From: Eriocheir sinensis
Lineage: Eukaryota > Arthropoda > Malacostraca > Decapoda > Varunidae
Reading direction: 5' to 3'
NCBI RefSeq assembly: GCF_024679095.1
Contig: NC_066529.1
Span: 4,794,366 to 4,858,365, forward strand
Length of the DNA stretch: 64,000 nucleotides
In this document: piece by piece, positions 1-11,208 of the stretch
How positions within the stretch are numbered: position 1 is the first letter of the stretch
Layout: every line of letters starts with the position of its first letter
The notes under the pieces: generated by a model
Told to the model about the DNA's origin: nothing
Seen by the model: only the letters and a program-made list of their open reading frames with translations
Database searches by the model: none
Position numbers and translations under genes: made by a program

Positions 1-932
1 CACAACAATCGCATCTTAAAAACATAATTCCAGCAGTCAGTTCTTTCCCACTTTCACATATACTTATGACGCCTTGGATCCAACTTCTAATAAACCTCTA
101 AGAAATTTCCACCAGCTTCCGTCCTTGCCGCGATGGACCCTGGTTGCTTGCTGAGACATTTAAGGCAGGACGTATTTTTGAAGCTCTCCCGCACCTTCTT
201 CTATAATCATCCACTCGGCCTCACTCGTCCAGGCTCGTTTTTTTGGGGGTCGACGGTCCATAATGATCTAATCTAAATGGTAATCAAAAGGAGCAGGTAA
301 CGGCCTCCCTCTCTCTCTCTCTCATGTGAAAATCTTTAAAGTTGAAATTATTAGTTGTGATGAGGTTTTTGTTCAAGGTGATTTGTTCCTTTTTCATTCT
401 TTTGTAACCTTTCTTTTCTCTCTCTTTATCTTCTTTTTCTTTGTTTATTCCGGTCTTTCAATCTTTAGTTCTTTCTTTCTTGCTATCTGTCTTTGTTTTC
501 TGTTTGTATCTGTCTGCCTGTTTCTCTGTCCGTCTGCCTGTCTGTCTGCCTCCCTCCCTCTCCCTCTCTCTTTCTCTCTCTCCCTGAATTATGAGGTACA
601 GAGCACTCTCAACATTAATATTTTTTTCGCAGTCACATATACATTCCTGCTTTCCTAATAATGATGAAAGGCGAAGCAAATCCACGGAATCTAAAAGTAT
701 GTCCAACTCGGCCGCTGAAGATGTAAGGGAGAGAAAATATTAGCATGAAGTATAGCCAGAAAAAAAAAAAAAACGCTATCCGGGAGATTATAATTATGTA
801 TGTAAGAAAGTGGTGACGATGGTGGTGATGTTGATGGTAGTGGTGGTGGAGGAAGTGATGAGGTTAGTGATAGTGGTAGTTGTGGTAGTAGTGGTTTTGG
901 AAGGGTAGTGGTGGTAGCAGAATAGTTCTGCC
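1..932. other. No gene seen; low-complexity patches
   Basis: The left edge is mostly unique AT-rich DNA. It includes a pyrimidine-rich stretch (410-590, with TCTG/TCCC patterns) and a GGT/GTG-rich stretch (810-915). Open frames here are compositional artefacts. Confidence 0.5.
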
Positions 933-1123
933 CAACGTTGCCAGATTGTCGTACTCTGCCGATTATATTTCCCGACTTCCTATCCCAAACTGTCTTCTGG
1001 GTTCCGATAACGAAACTCATTTATAGTTATCGTTCAGAGTTAGATTCTGATGTTTCTTGGCAATAGTTAGGCGTCAGAAACCGTTAAATACTATGCTCTG
1101 AGTACGACAATCTGGCAGCGGTG
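933..1123 (+). mobile_element. TIR element family 1, copy 1 (MITE-like)
   Basis: The 191-bp element begins CAACGTTGCCAGATTGTCG and ends with the inverted form TCTGGCAGCGGTG. The terminal inverted repeats match over roughly 25 bp. Flanking octamers GTTCTGCC (925-932) and GTTCTGGG (1124-1131) match at 6 of 8 positions, suggesting an 8-bp target duplication. There is no coding capacity, so it would be a non-autonomous element. Three more copies lie at 27991, 35771 and 63105. Confidence 0.8.
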
Positions 1124-1302
1124 GTTCTGGGTGACAGTGTGGGTCTTGGTTGTGATTGTGGTGGCGGTGGTGATGGTGGTGGTGGCCGCTAGACTAATAT
1201 CTCCAAATGGGTTCCGGGGAGGCAAAAAGCGCCGGTCAGGTACACGCACACAACGCAACGGTGCACTCCATCCATCAGCGGGAGACGAAAAAATAAATAT
1301 GC

Positions 1303-1327
1303 AAAAAAAAAAAAAAAAAAAAAAAAA
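1303..1327. repeat. Poly(A) run
   Basis: Twenty-five consecutive A residues. No retroelement could be recognised directly upstream. Confidence 0.8.
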
Positions 1328-1339
1328 GTCTTAAAAATA

Positions 1340-2675
1340 TTCGCAAGTCTTATTGAGTAAAAAAGGGCAAAACAAATAAATGTCAACCGTAACACAATCT
1401 TCGGTAAGTGAGGCCGTGAGTATTATTACACAACTTTCACGGCAAAAGAACAAAACTATCACCACTAAAATGAAGTAAGACGACCTATGTATATTTTGTT
1501 GGGTCGTTTTTCACAACTTAAAACAATGAAGCCCACGACGAAACTTTCCTTCTGTGTTCTTTCGTTTTCTTTTTCTTTTTCTTTTTAAGGTGAAGAACGC
1601 AAATGAAGGACAAAAAAGAAGAGAAGAAAAGAAGTTAAGCTACGGCACAACTTTTCTTCCTTCTTTCCTTCTTTCTTTTTACGGTAAAGACAACTAACGA
1701 GGATTAGAGAAAAAGAGCGAAACTGCAAGACGGTTCTCCATTAAGGAAGGTGAACATGGAAAAATACAACGTTTCTCGACACATATTTCTACTTGTGCTG
1801 ATGTCGCTAACAATGTATGCAAGGATAAACTACGAGAAACATAATTAAGATATAAAACGGTCTTATGCTTGATGTTTCTTGTTTGGTACACAATGAAATA
1901 CAAAAAAAGTCTTATTTGTGGTCATGTTGGTAACAATAAATCAAACATTCATACATAACAATAAAATCCACGAGAAATTTAATTCACTAAAGCCAGACGT
2001 CTCCTGTTTGATCTTCTGTTCTCTGTTTGATCTTCTGTTCTCTGTTTGATCTTCTTGTTCGATCTTCTGTGTCTTCTGTTTAGAGTTTAAGTCGAAGGCA
2101 TGAAAACACACGGGACATGAAAGAGCTGTCCCAGGGTTCGCCAATGACTTGAAAAATGAAGATACTGGCAGACAATTCCTACCTGATGTTCTTTAGTAGG
2201 AGTTTAAGTCATAGGCAGGAGACAATACAGGCGAATAAAAAAAGATCACCAGTAAATGGAAGGATACACCACTTAACTCTTGCGTTCAGTATGTACAGCC
2301 ATCTTTGACAACAACAACAACAACCCCCCTAAAAAAGAGAACGTAAATAAATCCGTGAGGTTATCCGCGCTAAAAAACGAAACGCGAGTCTTTAGAGGGT
2401 ACAGCCATATTTCACGACCATAAGAGGATTAGGAACCGGCTATGGGAAGGTGAGTTATAGATGCCGGCACTTAACAATGATGAAGGTCCTTGTTTAGTGC
2501 ATCAGACCGAGGTATTAAGGGATGAATCTTACTTAGGCGCGACAAGAGCATGATGGATACTCTGCTGTACTCAGGAGGCGGCGGCGACGGAGGAGGAGGA
2601 GGAGGGAGAGCAGCGAGGGCCGAGCGGAGTGGCACAGAGGCAGCAACACATTTATAGGGAGAGGACGTTGTGGTT
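1340..2675. other. No gene seen; small repeats
   Basis: Largely unique AT-rich DNA. At 2007-2065 a short direct repeat (GTTTGATCTTCTGTTCTCT) occurs about three times. At 2195-2290 a stretch (GAGTTTAAGTCATAGGCAGG and CTTAACTCTTGCGTTC) resembles sequence I associate with crab retroelements, but I cannot assign it firmly. Confidence 0.4.
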
Positions 2676-2893
2676 GGTATCTTCAGGTACTCTCGCCTCT
2701 CAGAACAACTATTTCTTAGTCCACAAAAGACATTAATCGGGTTCCCATGATTGTTTTTCACGTCAATGGTGCATGAGCCTTGTTAAACTATCACCAGGCT
2801 CATGAAACTATACCCATGGAAGTACTAACACAACCTCTACGTAAGCCTTATCAAGTGTGGGTGTGTGGGCATCGAAATGTTTGAGAGTATGGG
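2676..2893 (-). mobile_element. TIR element family 2, copy A
   Basis: A ~218-bp segment matches the copies at 6629, 10993 and 36010. Shared blocks include ATTAATCGGGTTCCCATGA, TTAAACTATCACCAGGCTCA and GTTTGAGAGTATGGG. The ends are inverted relative to each other but diverged. It has no coding capacity. Confidence 0.65.
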
Positions 2894-4483
2894 TCCGAGT
2901 TCTTGTTGTCCGCCGCAGTAAATTGTCTGCAAGATAATTTAGAATACTTGAGAGTGGAATCGATACTTTTACTAATAAGAAAGGGCTATAATGTACATAA
3001 CCGGAGCGAGGGGGGAGGGTGGGGGTAAGGTCACCACTTAAGGGGCTAATATTAGTTGCTCGAGTTTGTTTTGTTATTGAGCAAAGCACCTCTAACTATA
3101 CTAGGCTCAAGAGATTATCAGCCGTCTGGATAGGAAAGGTCAGTTTTACCCAATGACAAAATCCGTGTATTACAGAAAAAAAAGCAAGGGCATTATAATT
3201 CCACGGAAACGCTCTAAAACATTCGTGATTCACAATAATACTGTCCAGGAAACCGCATGTGTGTGAGTGGGGAAGATGTAACGAGGTGAAGGGGAGTGAC
3301 GGGTAAGATAGCAACAATATTTTACTTTTTCCCCCAGACGATGCAGGTTGACACTCACGAATATTTACTTAGAACGAGGCTGCTGATTTTATTCTTTTTC
3401 ATATGTCATTGGTGTGCTTCTACCCCCCGGGAAAAAAGGAAGAAAAAGCCAATAGTTCTAGCAGTTATAATCATACATGGAGAACATTTAAGAGCATTCA
3501 AGAGTCACTAAGGAAGGAGTTTGTTATCTGGCGTTTGACAAAAGACAAATATCTCTACTTATACGAGAACAGGTAACAAGAAATCAAACTCATACGCGAA
3601 AAAAAATGACTGAATAAACACATGTCCTTTATGTCTGTGTTGTCCTTGTTCGGTACCTGACAAAAGACAAACATTCACAGGCGAACTAATCCTGATAACG
3701 AAGTCCCCCCCAAAAAAGTAGAATTCTCTCTCTCTCCCTGCAAGTATACGTCTCTTGTTTAGTGCCTTCCCCGTTACGGTCAACACGCTACAAGCACCGA
3801 TACAGACAAAGGACGGCCGGTCTGGGACATATTCCACCCCCAGTATGTCTCCACTAATTCCCGAGCCAAAGGGCCGACCACTATAAACATCTCGATAATC
3901 CACCGAAACGAGCAAAACGGGACCCACCTGGAGCTTTATCGCATTCAGTCCCTCGCAAAAGGGGTCGAATGCGCACACCAGACACCACTAACGTACACAG
4001 TCCCTTGATGCTCTTTTGTTTCCCGCCAACCAATGGACGATATGTTCTTATTCAGGTGGCGTGTTCGAGCCATGCGAATTTCTCTCTCGGACGCTACATC
4101 ATTGACCCCATTCATTCCTTGCCGTCTGGAATGCATTGAACGTGTAGTGGTTATGAATATGTTTATACCCGTGGATGTGAGATGGATGCTGCATAGACTC
4201 AGTGACTCCTGCATTGTACAGAGATAACTTGAATACATGTAGAAATAGCGATATGTTGGTGATCGGTGGGTTGATGTTTTGTTCAGTATATAAAAAAAAA
4301 AGAGTATTAGTGGTTTAACAAGCGTCTGAGAAATGCTTAAAAAAAAAAACCCCACCTATCTCAGCGATACACACACACAAAAACAAAAACAAAAAAACAA
4401 TAGTAATAAAAACCAAATTAGACACATACTCAAAGATAAAAAAAAAAAAATCATACACAATCGTCACGTATCTAGAAACAGTG

Positions 4484-4485
<2 letters not shown>
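2894..4485. other. No gene seen
   Basis: Mixed-composition sequence with no convincing exon. Several open frames of 70-140 codons on both strands have no recognisable domain and no supporting splice structure. Confidence 0.4.
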
Positions 4486-4529
<44 letters not shown>

Positions 4530-4537
4530 GTGTGTGC
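4486..4537. repeat. TG microsatellite
   Basis: About 52 bp of TG repeat with one C interruption. Confidence 0.95.
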
Positions 4538-4727
4538 GGGCGAAGCGAGCCATTAAGTAAATAAGCTAACCTGCCCGTCACTGCTCGTCTTCTCTCTGTA
4601 TTATTTCCTTCGCCTTCTTCTGTCTTCCGTCAGTCGTTGGTGAAGGGCCTCAGGTTATGCAGAGATCGGATGGAGTTGTCACGCAAAGGGAAGTTTTATG
4701 GAAAGTGCGTGTGTCTGGCATATAACC

Positions 4728-4730
<3 letters not shown>

Positions 4731-4775
<45 letters not shown>
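4731..4775. repeat. TC microsatellite
   Basis: About 45 bp of perfect TC repeat. Confidence 0.95.
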
Positions 4776-4779
<4 letters not shown>

Positions 4780-4804
4780 ACGATTGTCTTGAGCCCGTAG
4801 CGAT

Positions 4805-5045
4805 GCATTCACCCATCAGACTACCTACTTACTTACCCTACTAACAACCTATTCACTTACCAACCCACCTGACCATTTACCTACGTGACTGTTTACCCAA
4901 TTACCCACCTGATTACCTACCTACTTACCCACCCACTTGAGCACTTATCTACCTTACTTACGGCACTACACTGAAATACTTACTACCTACCAACTCATCC
5001 ACATGCCTACTTACCAGTTTACCCACACACTTTCCCAGTTTCTTA
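4805..5045. repeat. Degenerate TACC/ACCT-type simple repeat
   Basis: The stretch is built from variations of CTACCTACTTACCCACC with little other content. It looks like an old tetranucleotide or heptanucleotide repeat that has decayed. It follows a TC tract at 4731-4775. Confidence 0.6.
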
Positions 5046-5513
5046 CACTTTCTTACTTTACTATTTAGAGATACAGACAAACAAGGAATATATCGTCGCC
5101 TTCGTAAACAAACCGCTTAAGTCATTATTTTCTACTTTACAGGAAATCAGAAAAGAACTGCCATTATCTCATTTGGCTTAAGATTTAGGCAGGAATGAAA
5201 AGACCAATTCTATAACACTGAAACCTTGAATGACGAAGACAACTATACAAAAAAGGGCGACACATGTTGAAAAATTGATGCAGAAAAAAACCTGGAGATC
5301 GCTGAAAAATGACTTAGGCGATTATTTTATGAGGGTGACGATATATCATGTGGTGGGTATGTGCGTTATGCTTCTTCCCGATCTATAGTGAAAAAGAAAT
5401 AGAATAAAAGGGTTGAATCTCCACCATCGCCTCCGGGGAAAAAAAGAGAATTCCTGCATAAAATGAGGGGCACTTCATCATAACCCGCGGAAAATTAACG
5501 ACATAATGAAGGG

Positions 5514-6238
5514 GAAAATTAGAGTGAATTGATGATTTTTTTTTCTCGCCTTTCCTAATTTTTCGCTTTCCAATCTTCCACGAGACAAATTTCTGTTCTG
5601 TTCTGAAGCCGTTTTCTGTTCATGGTGTTCAGCTTCTAATATGTGTGTATGAATGAAAATTAGAGTGAATTGATGATTTTTTTTTCTCGCTTTTCCTAAT
5701 TTTTCGCTCTCCAATCTTCCACGAGACAAATTTCTGTTATGTTCTGTTCTGTTGCCGTTTTCTTTTCATGGTGTTCAGCTTCTAATATGTGTGTATGAAT
5801 GAAAATTAGAGTGAATTGATGATTTTTTTTTCTCGCCTTTCCTAATTTTTCGCTCTCCAATCTTCCACGAGACAAATTTCTGTTATGTTCTGTTCTGAAG
5901 CCGTTTTCTTTTCATGGTGTTCAGCTTCTAATATGTGTGTATGAATGAAAATTAAAGAGAATTGATGATTTTTTTTCTCTTCTTTCCTTTTTTTTCGCTT
6001 TCCAATTTTCCGTGAGATAAATTTATGTTCTGTTCTGTTCTGAAGCCGTTTTCTGTTCATGGTATTCAGCTTCTAATATGTGTGTATGAAGGGGGGAACT
6101 AAAGAGAATTGGTGATTTTTTTCTCTTTTTCCTTTTTTTCGCTCTCCAGTCTTCCACGAGATAAATTTTCCTTTAATTTCATTCAGTTTTGGTGCCATTT
6201 TCTGTTCATGGTGTTCAGCTTCTAATATGTGTGTAAGT
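5514..6238. repeat. Tandem array, five units of 141-148 bp
   Basis: Units start at 5514, 5655, 5801, 5947 and about 6095 with GAAAATTAGAGTGAATTGAT (later units slightly changed). Each ends TTCAGCTTCTAATATGTGTG. Internal blocks are TTTTTCTCGCCTTTCC and CTTCCACGAGACAAATTTCT. The units are AT-rich, and open frames across them are repeated nonsense rather than genes. Confidence 0.95.
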
Positions 6239-6568
6239 ATTATTCAAGTATCACTCCTTTTTGTCTACTTTTCCACTCGTAACCTTATTTGCCTACTTCC
6301 TATTTATCCTACACCCAACTCATCTGTGTATCGTCTCATATACCCACCCACCCACCTATACCTGCCTGCCTACCCGGATCCTCGTACCCCCTTCTTCCCA
6401 CCTCTCCTCACCGATACCCGAACACCCGTCACCGCGCACTACGCATCAGACGTCCGCTCGGAACTTTTCAGACGGAGACTCATTATCTTGGGTCCTCGTT
6501 ATCACGCCTCCTTTATTGCCTTTCCTCGCCTGGTCGTCCCGCTCTCCATCAATGCATTTTCTCCCTTC

Positions 6569-6570
<2 letters not shown>

Positions 6571-6613
<43 letters not shown>
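6571..6613. repeat. TG microsatellite
   Basis: About 43 bp of perfect TG, ending 15 bp before TIR element family 2 copy C. Confidence 0.95.
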
Positions 6614-6614
<1 letters not shown>

Positions 6615-6628
6615 CCCTTCCCTGCGAC

Positions 6629-6838
6629 CATATTCTCAAACGCTTCGGGACGCCCACAGCCACATTTGACATGACTTTCGTAAGGGTTGTGGGTATTTCC
6701 AGGGGTAGGTTTATTACTCTATGGGTAGTTTGACCATTCTTCTACACCTTGAACCTGAAAAACACTCATGAGAACCCGATTAATCTCTTCTGAGGCGTTT
6801 AGAGAGTTGATGTGAGAGGAGAAAGCGTCTGAGAATGT
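6629..6838 (+). mobile_element. TIR element family 2, copy C
   Basis: This ~210-bp copy begins CATATTCTCAAACGCTTCGG and ends GAAAGCGTCTGAGAATG, which are inverted versions of each other. The inner block AAAAACACTCATGAGAACCC followed by GATTAATC is shared with the other copies in inverse orientation. It abuts a TG microsatellite on its left. Confidence 0.7.
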
Positions 6839-6839
6839 C

Positions 6840-7394
6840 AACCTTGTGCCTGTCCTTCCAGTCCGGCTTGTTCTGGTTAGTATGTGACCCTCCCCTTCTC
6901 CCTCTCTCTCTTATAGATAGTCGGCGACGTGGGACATACAAGCGTGACACATCTCGAATGATTGCTTCTCTTCCCTTTCCCCGCGCACATGCCGAGGATA
7001 ACCTATTCGTTTGTCAGCGGCTAAGGCACGTTGAGCCCACAGCATCTGCCTAAATAATTGCTCAAATCTCAGACAAATAGGAAATGCCACTCGGCGTGAA
7101 CAACTGTCAATCTTCTTTCACGGGGATGTAAAAAAGAAGGAGGAAGAAGAAAAGAAAAAGAAAGCGATATGTTGAAGTACGAAATCTTGGAGGAAAAAGG
7201 TAAAACATATATACTTATCTAGAAGCCTCGCATTTTAAGACCTGCTGTAATACGGAGTTTGTAAAGGAGGTATACTATATTACCTTATATTTACCGGCGA
7301 GGAAGTGTTTGTTTATGTTAATAGCATGCCTGATCAGCTTCGTGGTTTTCCTTATCTTGCCTAAAAAATATTCTATGGTGCGACAATTCCTCTA
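6840..7394. other. No gene seen
   Basis: Unique mixed sequence with no recognisable exon or RNA gene. Confidence 0.4.
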
Positions 7395-7455
7395 TTTTTT
7401 TACGGCAAAGGAAGAAGCTCAAGGGCAAAAAACAAAGAGAAAAAAAGCCCGCCAA
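7395..7455 (-). mobile_element. Retroelement-like 3' fragment, short copy
   Basis: The segment has a T-run left edge, then ACGGCAAAGGAAGAAGCTCA, AGGGCAAAAAAC and AAAAAGCCCGCCAATC. It is a diverged, short match to the better copies at 10806, 51511 and 63777. The T-run would be the poly(A) tail of a minus-strand retroelement. Confidence 0.4.
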
Positions 7456-7559
7456 TCTGTATAAAGGTGTATATTTTTGTTGTTCTCTTTATAAACGGAA
7501 AAAAAGATTGTGTGCATATTACGTCTCATCAACTACACTTTTGCCAATCTTGCTAAAAC

Positions 7560-8800
7560 ACTTCGTAATGGCGCCACACTACCTCTCATTTGCCAGCATA
7601 AAGGTGTGAGTTTGGTGTGTGTTATGCTGCTGTTTTCAAATTGCGGGTGATTTACGTGATGCTAAGCGAACGTAAGTCTTGCCGAGGAGCCGCAATGATG
7701 TCTGGTCCTCCCGCCCTCAGGAGACACAGGGGCACACAATTTACTGAGCGTGGTGTAATTATCTGTTGCCCTGACCTCCGTGATGCAGACGACACCAGGG
7801 CGGGTCGGAAGGGCGCCGCCGAACACATATTCTACCCTCCTTTAACCCCTTGACTACGGATTTCCTACAGTCAGACCTCACCAAGCTACAGAAATGGAAC
7901 AAAAAGGCGTCTGCTACAATTCAATGAAGAGAAATGTAAAGTCCTGCACCTTGGGAGGGGATATCCAGCACACCAATACCACATGGGAAACCCTCTACTA
8001 TCCACCACAGAGGAAGATAAAGACATGGAGTATAGTTACCAAGCTACCAGTGAAAGCCAAATGCGTGCCAATCGCAGCGGACGGGTTAAACAGAAACTCG
8101 GGTGCACACATTTCCGTAGAGCGATTCAATAATATAATTTCTTGATCGCAGTGACACAAGCGACGCCAGGAAGGGGCCACAAGAACACAGGAGGACACAT
8201 AATCTAAACTTTGAATCTGAAACGCGAGTGTACATTTTTTCAGCATTTTATTTACCTACTTCATTGACCCCAACGATGCAGTCTGGAGGGCACCACTGAA
8301 CATATATTCCAAACTAACTTGAAACTAAACTAAGGTGTAAAGTTTCCCCTAACAGCGTTAATTATCTATTTTTCTTGACCAACATGACAAAAGCGATGTC
8401 AGGGTATGCCAGGCACCAGTAAATATGTTCCAGTCTTGTAAGCTTCAATTTTCTTGACTTCCACGTTACAGGCGAAGCACGGGCAGGCCAGAAGGACCGC
8501 TAAATACACGTTACTGAACCTCAAGTGTATATAATTTTCCCTCAGTAATCATCCTTTTTATATCTTCTTTCGTGATCCAAGCAACGACGGGCTGAGGCGG
8601 GAGGGGAACCGAGGAATACAAAGTCAATGCCTCGTGCAAACTAACACTTGGGTTCACACGGTCTTCCTCAACAGTTTCATTACCAAATTCCTCGAAACAG
8701 TTTAATCATCATTTGACCACCGTGACCCGAGTGACGCCATGCAGGGAAGGTAACAAGAACACTATCAGACACATATTGCAGCCTCTTTTTAATCAGCTAA
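7560..8800. repeat. Degenerate ~115-bp tandem array interrupted by a LINE fragment
   Basis: Diverged units recur at about 7782, 8147, 8263, 8375, 8458, 8572 and 8718. Each has a core like TTGACC-(C)GTGA-(C)AAGCGA(C/T)G(C)CAGGG followed by GG-CA---A--AC and an ACACATATTC-like segment. Spacing is mostly 83-146 bp. The only large gap (7782 to 8147) equals one unit plus the ~240-250 bp retrotransposon fragment. Confidence 0.65.
7866..8105 (+). pseudogene. Decayed non-LTR retrotransposon reverse transcriptase fragment (CR1/L2-like)
   Basis: Forward translation with at least two frameshifts gives the block that follows the reverse transcriptase palm in CR1/L2-type elements. The first part reads LQSDLTKLQKWNKK. 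After a frameshift near 7917 it reads FNEEKCKVLHLGRG, then a YHMGN / TTEEDKD stretch. After another shift near 8035 it reads PVKAKCVPIAADGLNR, corresponding to the usual KPS-QC-A-AANRA-LG segment. The K-C-K-V-x-H-L-G motif is diagnostic of this family. About 240 bp remain, with no start, catalytic YxDD box or endonuclease, so it is a dead fragment. It lies between units of a degenerate ~115-bp array. Confidence 0.75.
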
Positions 8801-9852
8801 TTGTACGATGTTCAGTAAACGCAAGAAAATTAGGTCTTGGCAAAACGGTGCAGCCGAGCCAGACTTCGTAAATACCTTAATGACATTCATATTAGTGTTT
8901 GTATAATGTCGCAAAACTTTATTCCAACAGCCTGATTGTCCACCTCAGGGATAGGTTTTTAATGGCAAAATTGGCTCTAATGAGGGTAATTTTAGACCCC
9001 GACTTGGCACTGGAGCTCACTGTGATGACGGGGCTGGAGAATACAGGTTCGTGGTAATGTAAAAAAAAAAAAGAAAAGATGGGGCTATTTTAGAATGAAT
9101 TAGATGGTACCCTAATTTTGTCTTTCCTTCCTTTCCTTCCTTTTTCCGTAATACTCTCCTTTTTCTATAATTCCTTCCCTTTCTGTCTCTCTCCGGCATA
9201 TGACCACAAATGTTGCGCCGACTAAACCAAACTTTCCAACTTTCAACATCACAGTGCTCCTTTCTTCGCTCTTTTCTTCCTTCCTAACAGAGTCATTCCC
9301 TCTATGGAAGGAAGATACGACAGCCTATGATGACCTATGAAGTCCTACGATGGCCCATTACGAGTTTGCAGGATTGTCCACATGAAACACCGGGAGACGT
9401 CTAACCCGTGGAGCGTCCTGGCGAGAAGTGAGCCCAAATCTTCGACGCTCCGAGGCAGGGCGAAACAAATGATCATACTTAACCACTGACAACTTCTCTT
9501 ATCGTTGGCAATGAGAGAGAGCGAGAGGGCAAGAGAGAGAATGTCAATAGAGGAATGAAGATAGAAAAAGAGAGATCCTGGCATTCCTAGGACCATCGAC
9601 TTAATTTCACCGGGGCCGGGACACCTAATAATGCCAAGGGTCTCGCGGCGTTCTAAATTAGGCTCGTTTTTCTCGTGCCTCACCGCGCTGCCAGACGTGC
9701 AATTACAGTAAACGGGGGCAGGGGTGTAGGGGGAGGATGGTGGTGGTGAAGGGGGGTGGAGCAGGAGGGGTAAGAACCAGCCTGCTTGCCTGCCTGCTTG
9801 CCCACCTGCCTGCTTGCCTTCTTAACTCAATTCGCACTGGCTGAGCTGACTG

Positions 9853-9858
<6 letters not shown>
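8801..9858. other. No gene seen
   Basis: Mostly unique sequence. A GCTTGCCTGCCT-type short repeat lies at 9780-9820 and a CAA repeat at 9859-9885. The minus-strand frame at 9683-9345 has no recognisable domain. Confidence 0.4.
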
Positions 9859-9884
<26 letters not shown>

Positions 9885-10565
9885 AATACTTCAACATTTC
9901 ACTTCCTTACAATTTGCATACAAGATCTCGAAGCACGTTATTTTTTTTTCAACGGTTTCCATACAAGATCATATTTTTTTCTCTCATATTTTTGTCTTTT
10001 CGTAGATTTGCAGTTTAAATACATGCATCTTTTATTTATGATGATTTTTTTTTCTAACCAGTTTCACATGCAAGATCCATGATATATATATTTAATTGTT
10101 TACTTTCTTACATTTTCCACGACAGGGGTTCTTTCTTTCTTTCTTCGCACGCGCTGCATTCCCCTCTTTAACATCATTTCTATGCAGTGAATGACAAAGA
10201 AAAGAAAGAAACCACAAACTTCAACTTTCCACTTCCGCACAATTTGCATACGAGATTCTGATGCGAGTTCCTTTTATTTTCCTGAGATTTCCACACAAGA
10301 TCATTTTTTTTTTCTTTTCTCAATCCTCTCTTCTCTAATACTCGCGGTTTGCTTACACGACTTTGATTCATAACATTATTTTCCCAGAGAATTTGCATGC
10401 GAGACATTTGATATATATTTTGCTTATTCTCGCGCATTTTCCACAAGAGTGCTTCATTACTTCTTCTCAAACGCTACAATCCCTTCTAACTTCCCCTATA
10501 CGCAGTCTGCATACACGATTCAAACTGCTTACTATTCTTTCCTTTTGCTTACAATTTGCATCTTA
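9885..10565. repeat. Diverged ~325-bp duplication with internal ATTTGCATAC motifs
   Basis: The segment starting near 9889 (CTTCAACATTTCACTTCC, then ACAATTTGCATACAAGATC) reappears near 10214 (CTTCAACTTTCCACTTCC, then ACAATTTGCATACGAGATTC). Shorter sub-repeats of the form TTTGCATAC-(A/C)GA-(A)T recur roughly every 60-100 bp across both halves. Confidence 0.6.
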
Positions 10566-10805
10566 GGCCTATAACATATACATTCTCTATCTTCTTTAAG
10601 TTTTCGCAAAAGAACATCACCGTTTTTTTTTTAACCTTTTTCATACTCCGCATTCTCCTCTAACGCTTTATAATCTGCAGACATTTGTTTTTTCACTTTT
10701 TTCCTCTTTTCCTTTTTTTTTCGTATGTTTTTCACTGTTAGTCCTGTCTTTATCATCATATATTTTCTCTGTTTTTTATATGTAAAGTCAACTTGTATTG
10801 TTCTG

Positions 10806-10930
10806 TTCTTTTTTACATCAGAGGACACGGCTCAAGGGCAACAAAAAGAGTACACACACACAAAAGCCCGCTACTCGCTGCTCCTATAAAAGATAAAAGT
10901 AAAGAGTAGCCAAAAGAGAGGTCAATTCCG
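10806..10930 (-). mobile_element. Retroelement-like 3' fragment
   Basis: A T-run is followed by ACATCAGAGGACACGGCTCA, AGGGCAACAAAAAG and then AAAAGCCCGCTACTCGCTGC and AGAGTAGCCAAAAGAGAGG. The same succession occurs at 63777 and, shorter, at 51511. The constant T-rich left edge and variable right end fit 5'-truncated non-LTR retrotransposon insertions on the minus strand. Confidence 0.6.
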
Positions 10931-10992
10931 GGTGGAGAGGTGTCTCGATTGCTCTTTCTTTCCGTGCTTTTCTCGCAGTTTCACTCCTGTGC

Positions 10993-11208
10993 CGGTTCTC
11001 TCAAACCCTTCCACCTCTCACATCAACTATTCCCTAAGGTCAAAAAAGAGATCAATCGGGTTTTCATGAGTGCTCTTTCACAATCATAGCATAGAAGAAG
11101 GGTTAAACTACCACCAGGGCCATTAAACTACGCCTGGAAATGCCCAAAACTCCTACGAAAAACGTGTCAAATATATGTGCTGGGGCTCCGAAAGGTTTGA
11201 GAATATTG
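10993..11208 (-). mobile_element. TIR element family 2, copy B
   Basis: This ~216-bp copy begins GGTTCTCTCAAACCCTTCC and ends with the inverted GAAAGGTTTGAGAATATTG. Internal matches to the other copies include GATCAATCGGGTTTTCATGA and GTTAAACTACCACCAGGGCC. It lies about 65 bp to the right of a retroelement-like 3' fragment (10806-10930). Confidence 0.7.

Noticed and set aside
5478..6060. Minus-strand frames encoding repeated RKKNHQF peptides
   Set aside because: They arise from the 141-148 bp tandem array; periods not divisible by three break the frame between units.
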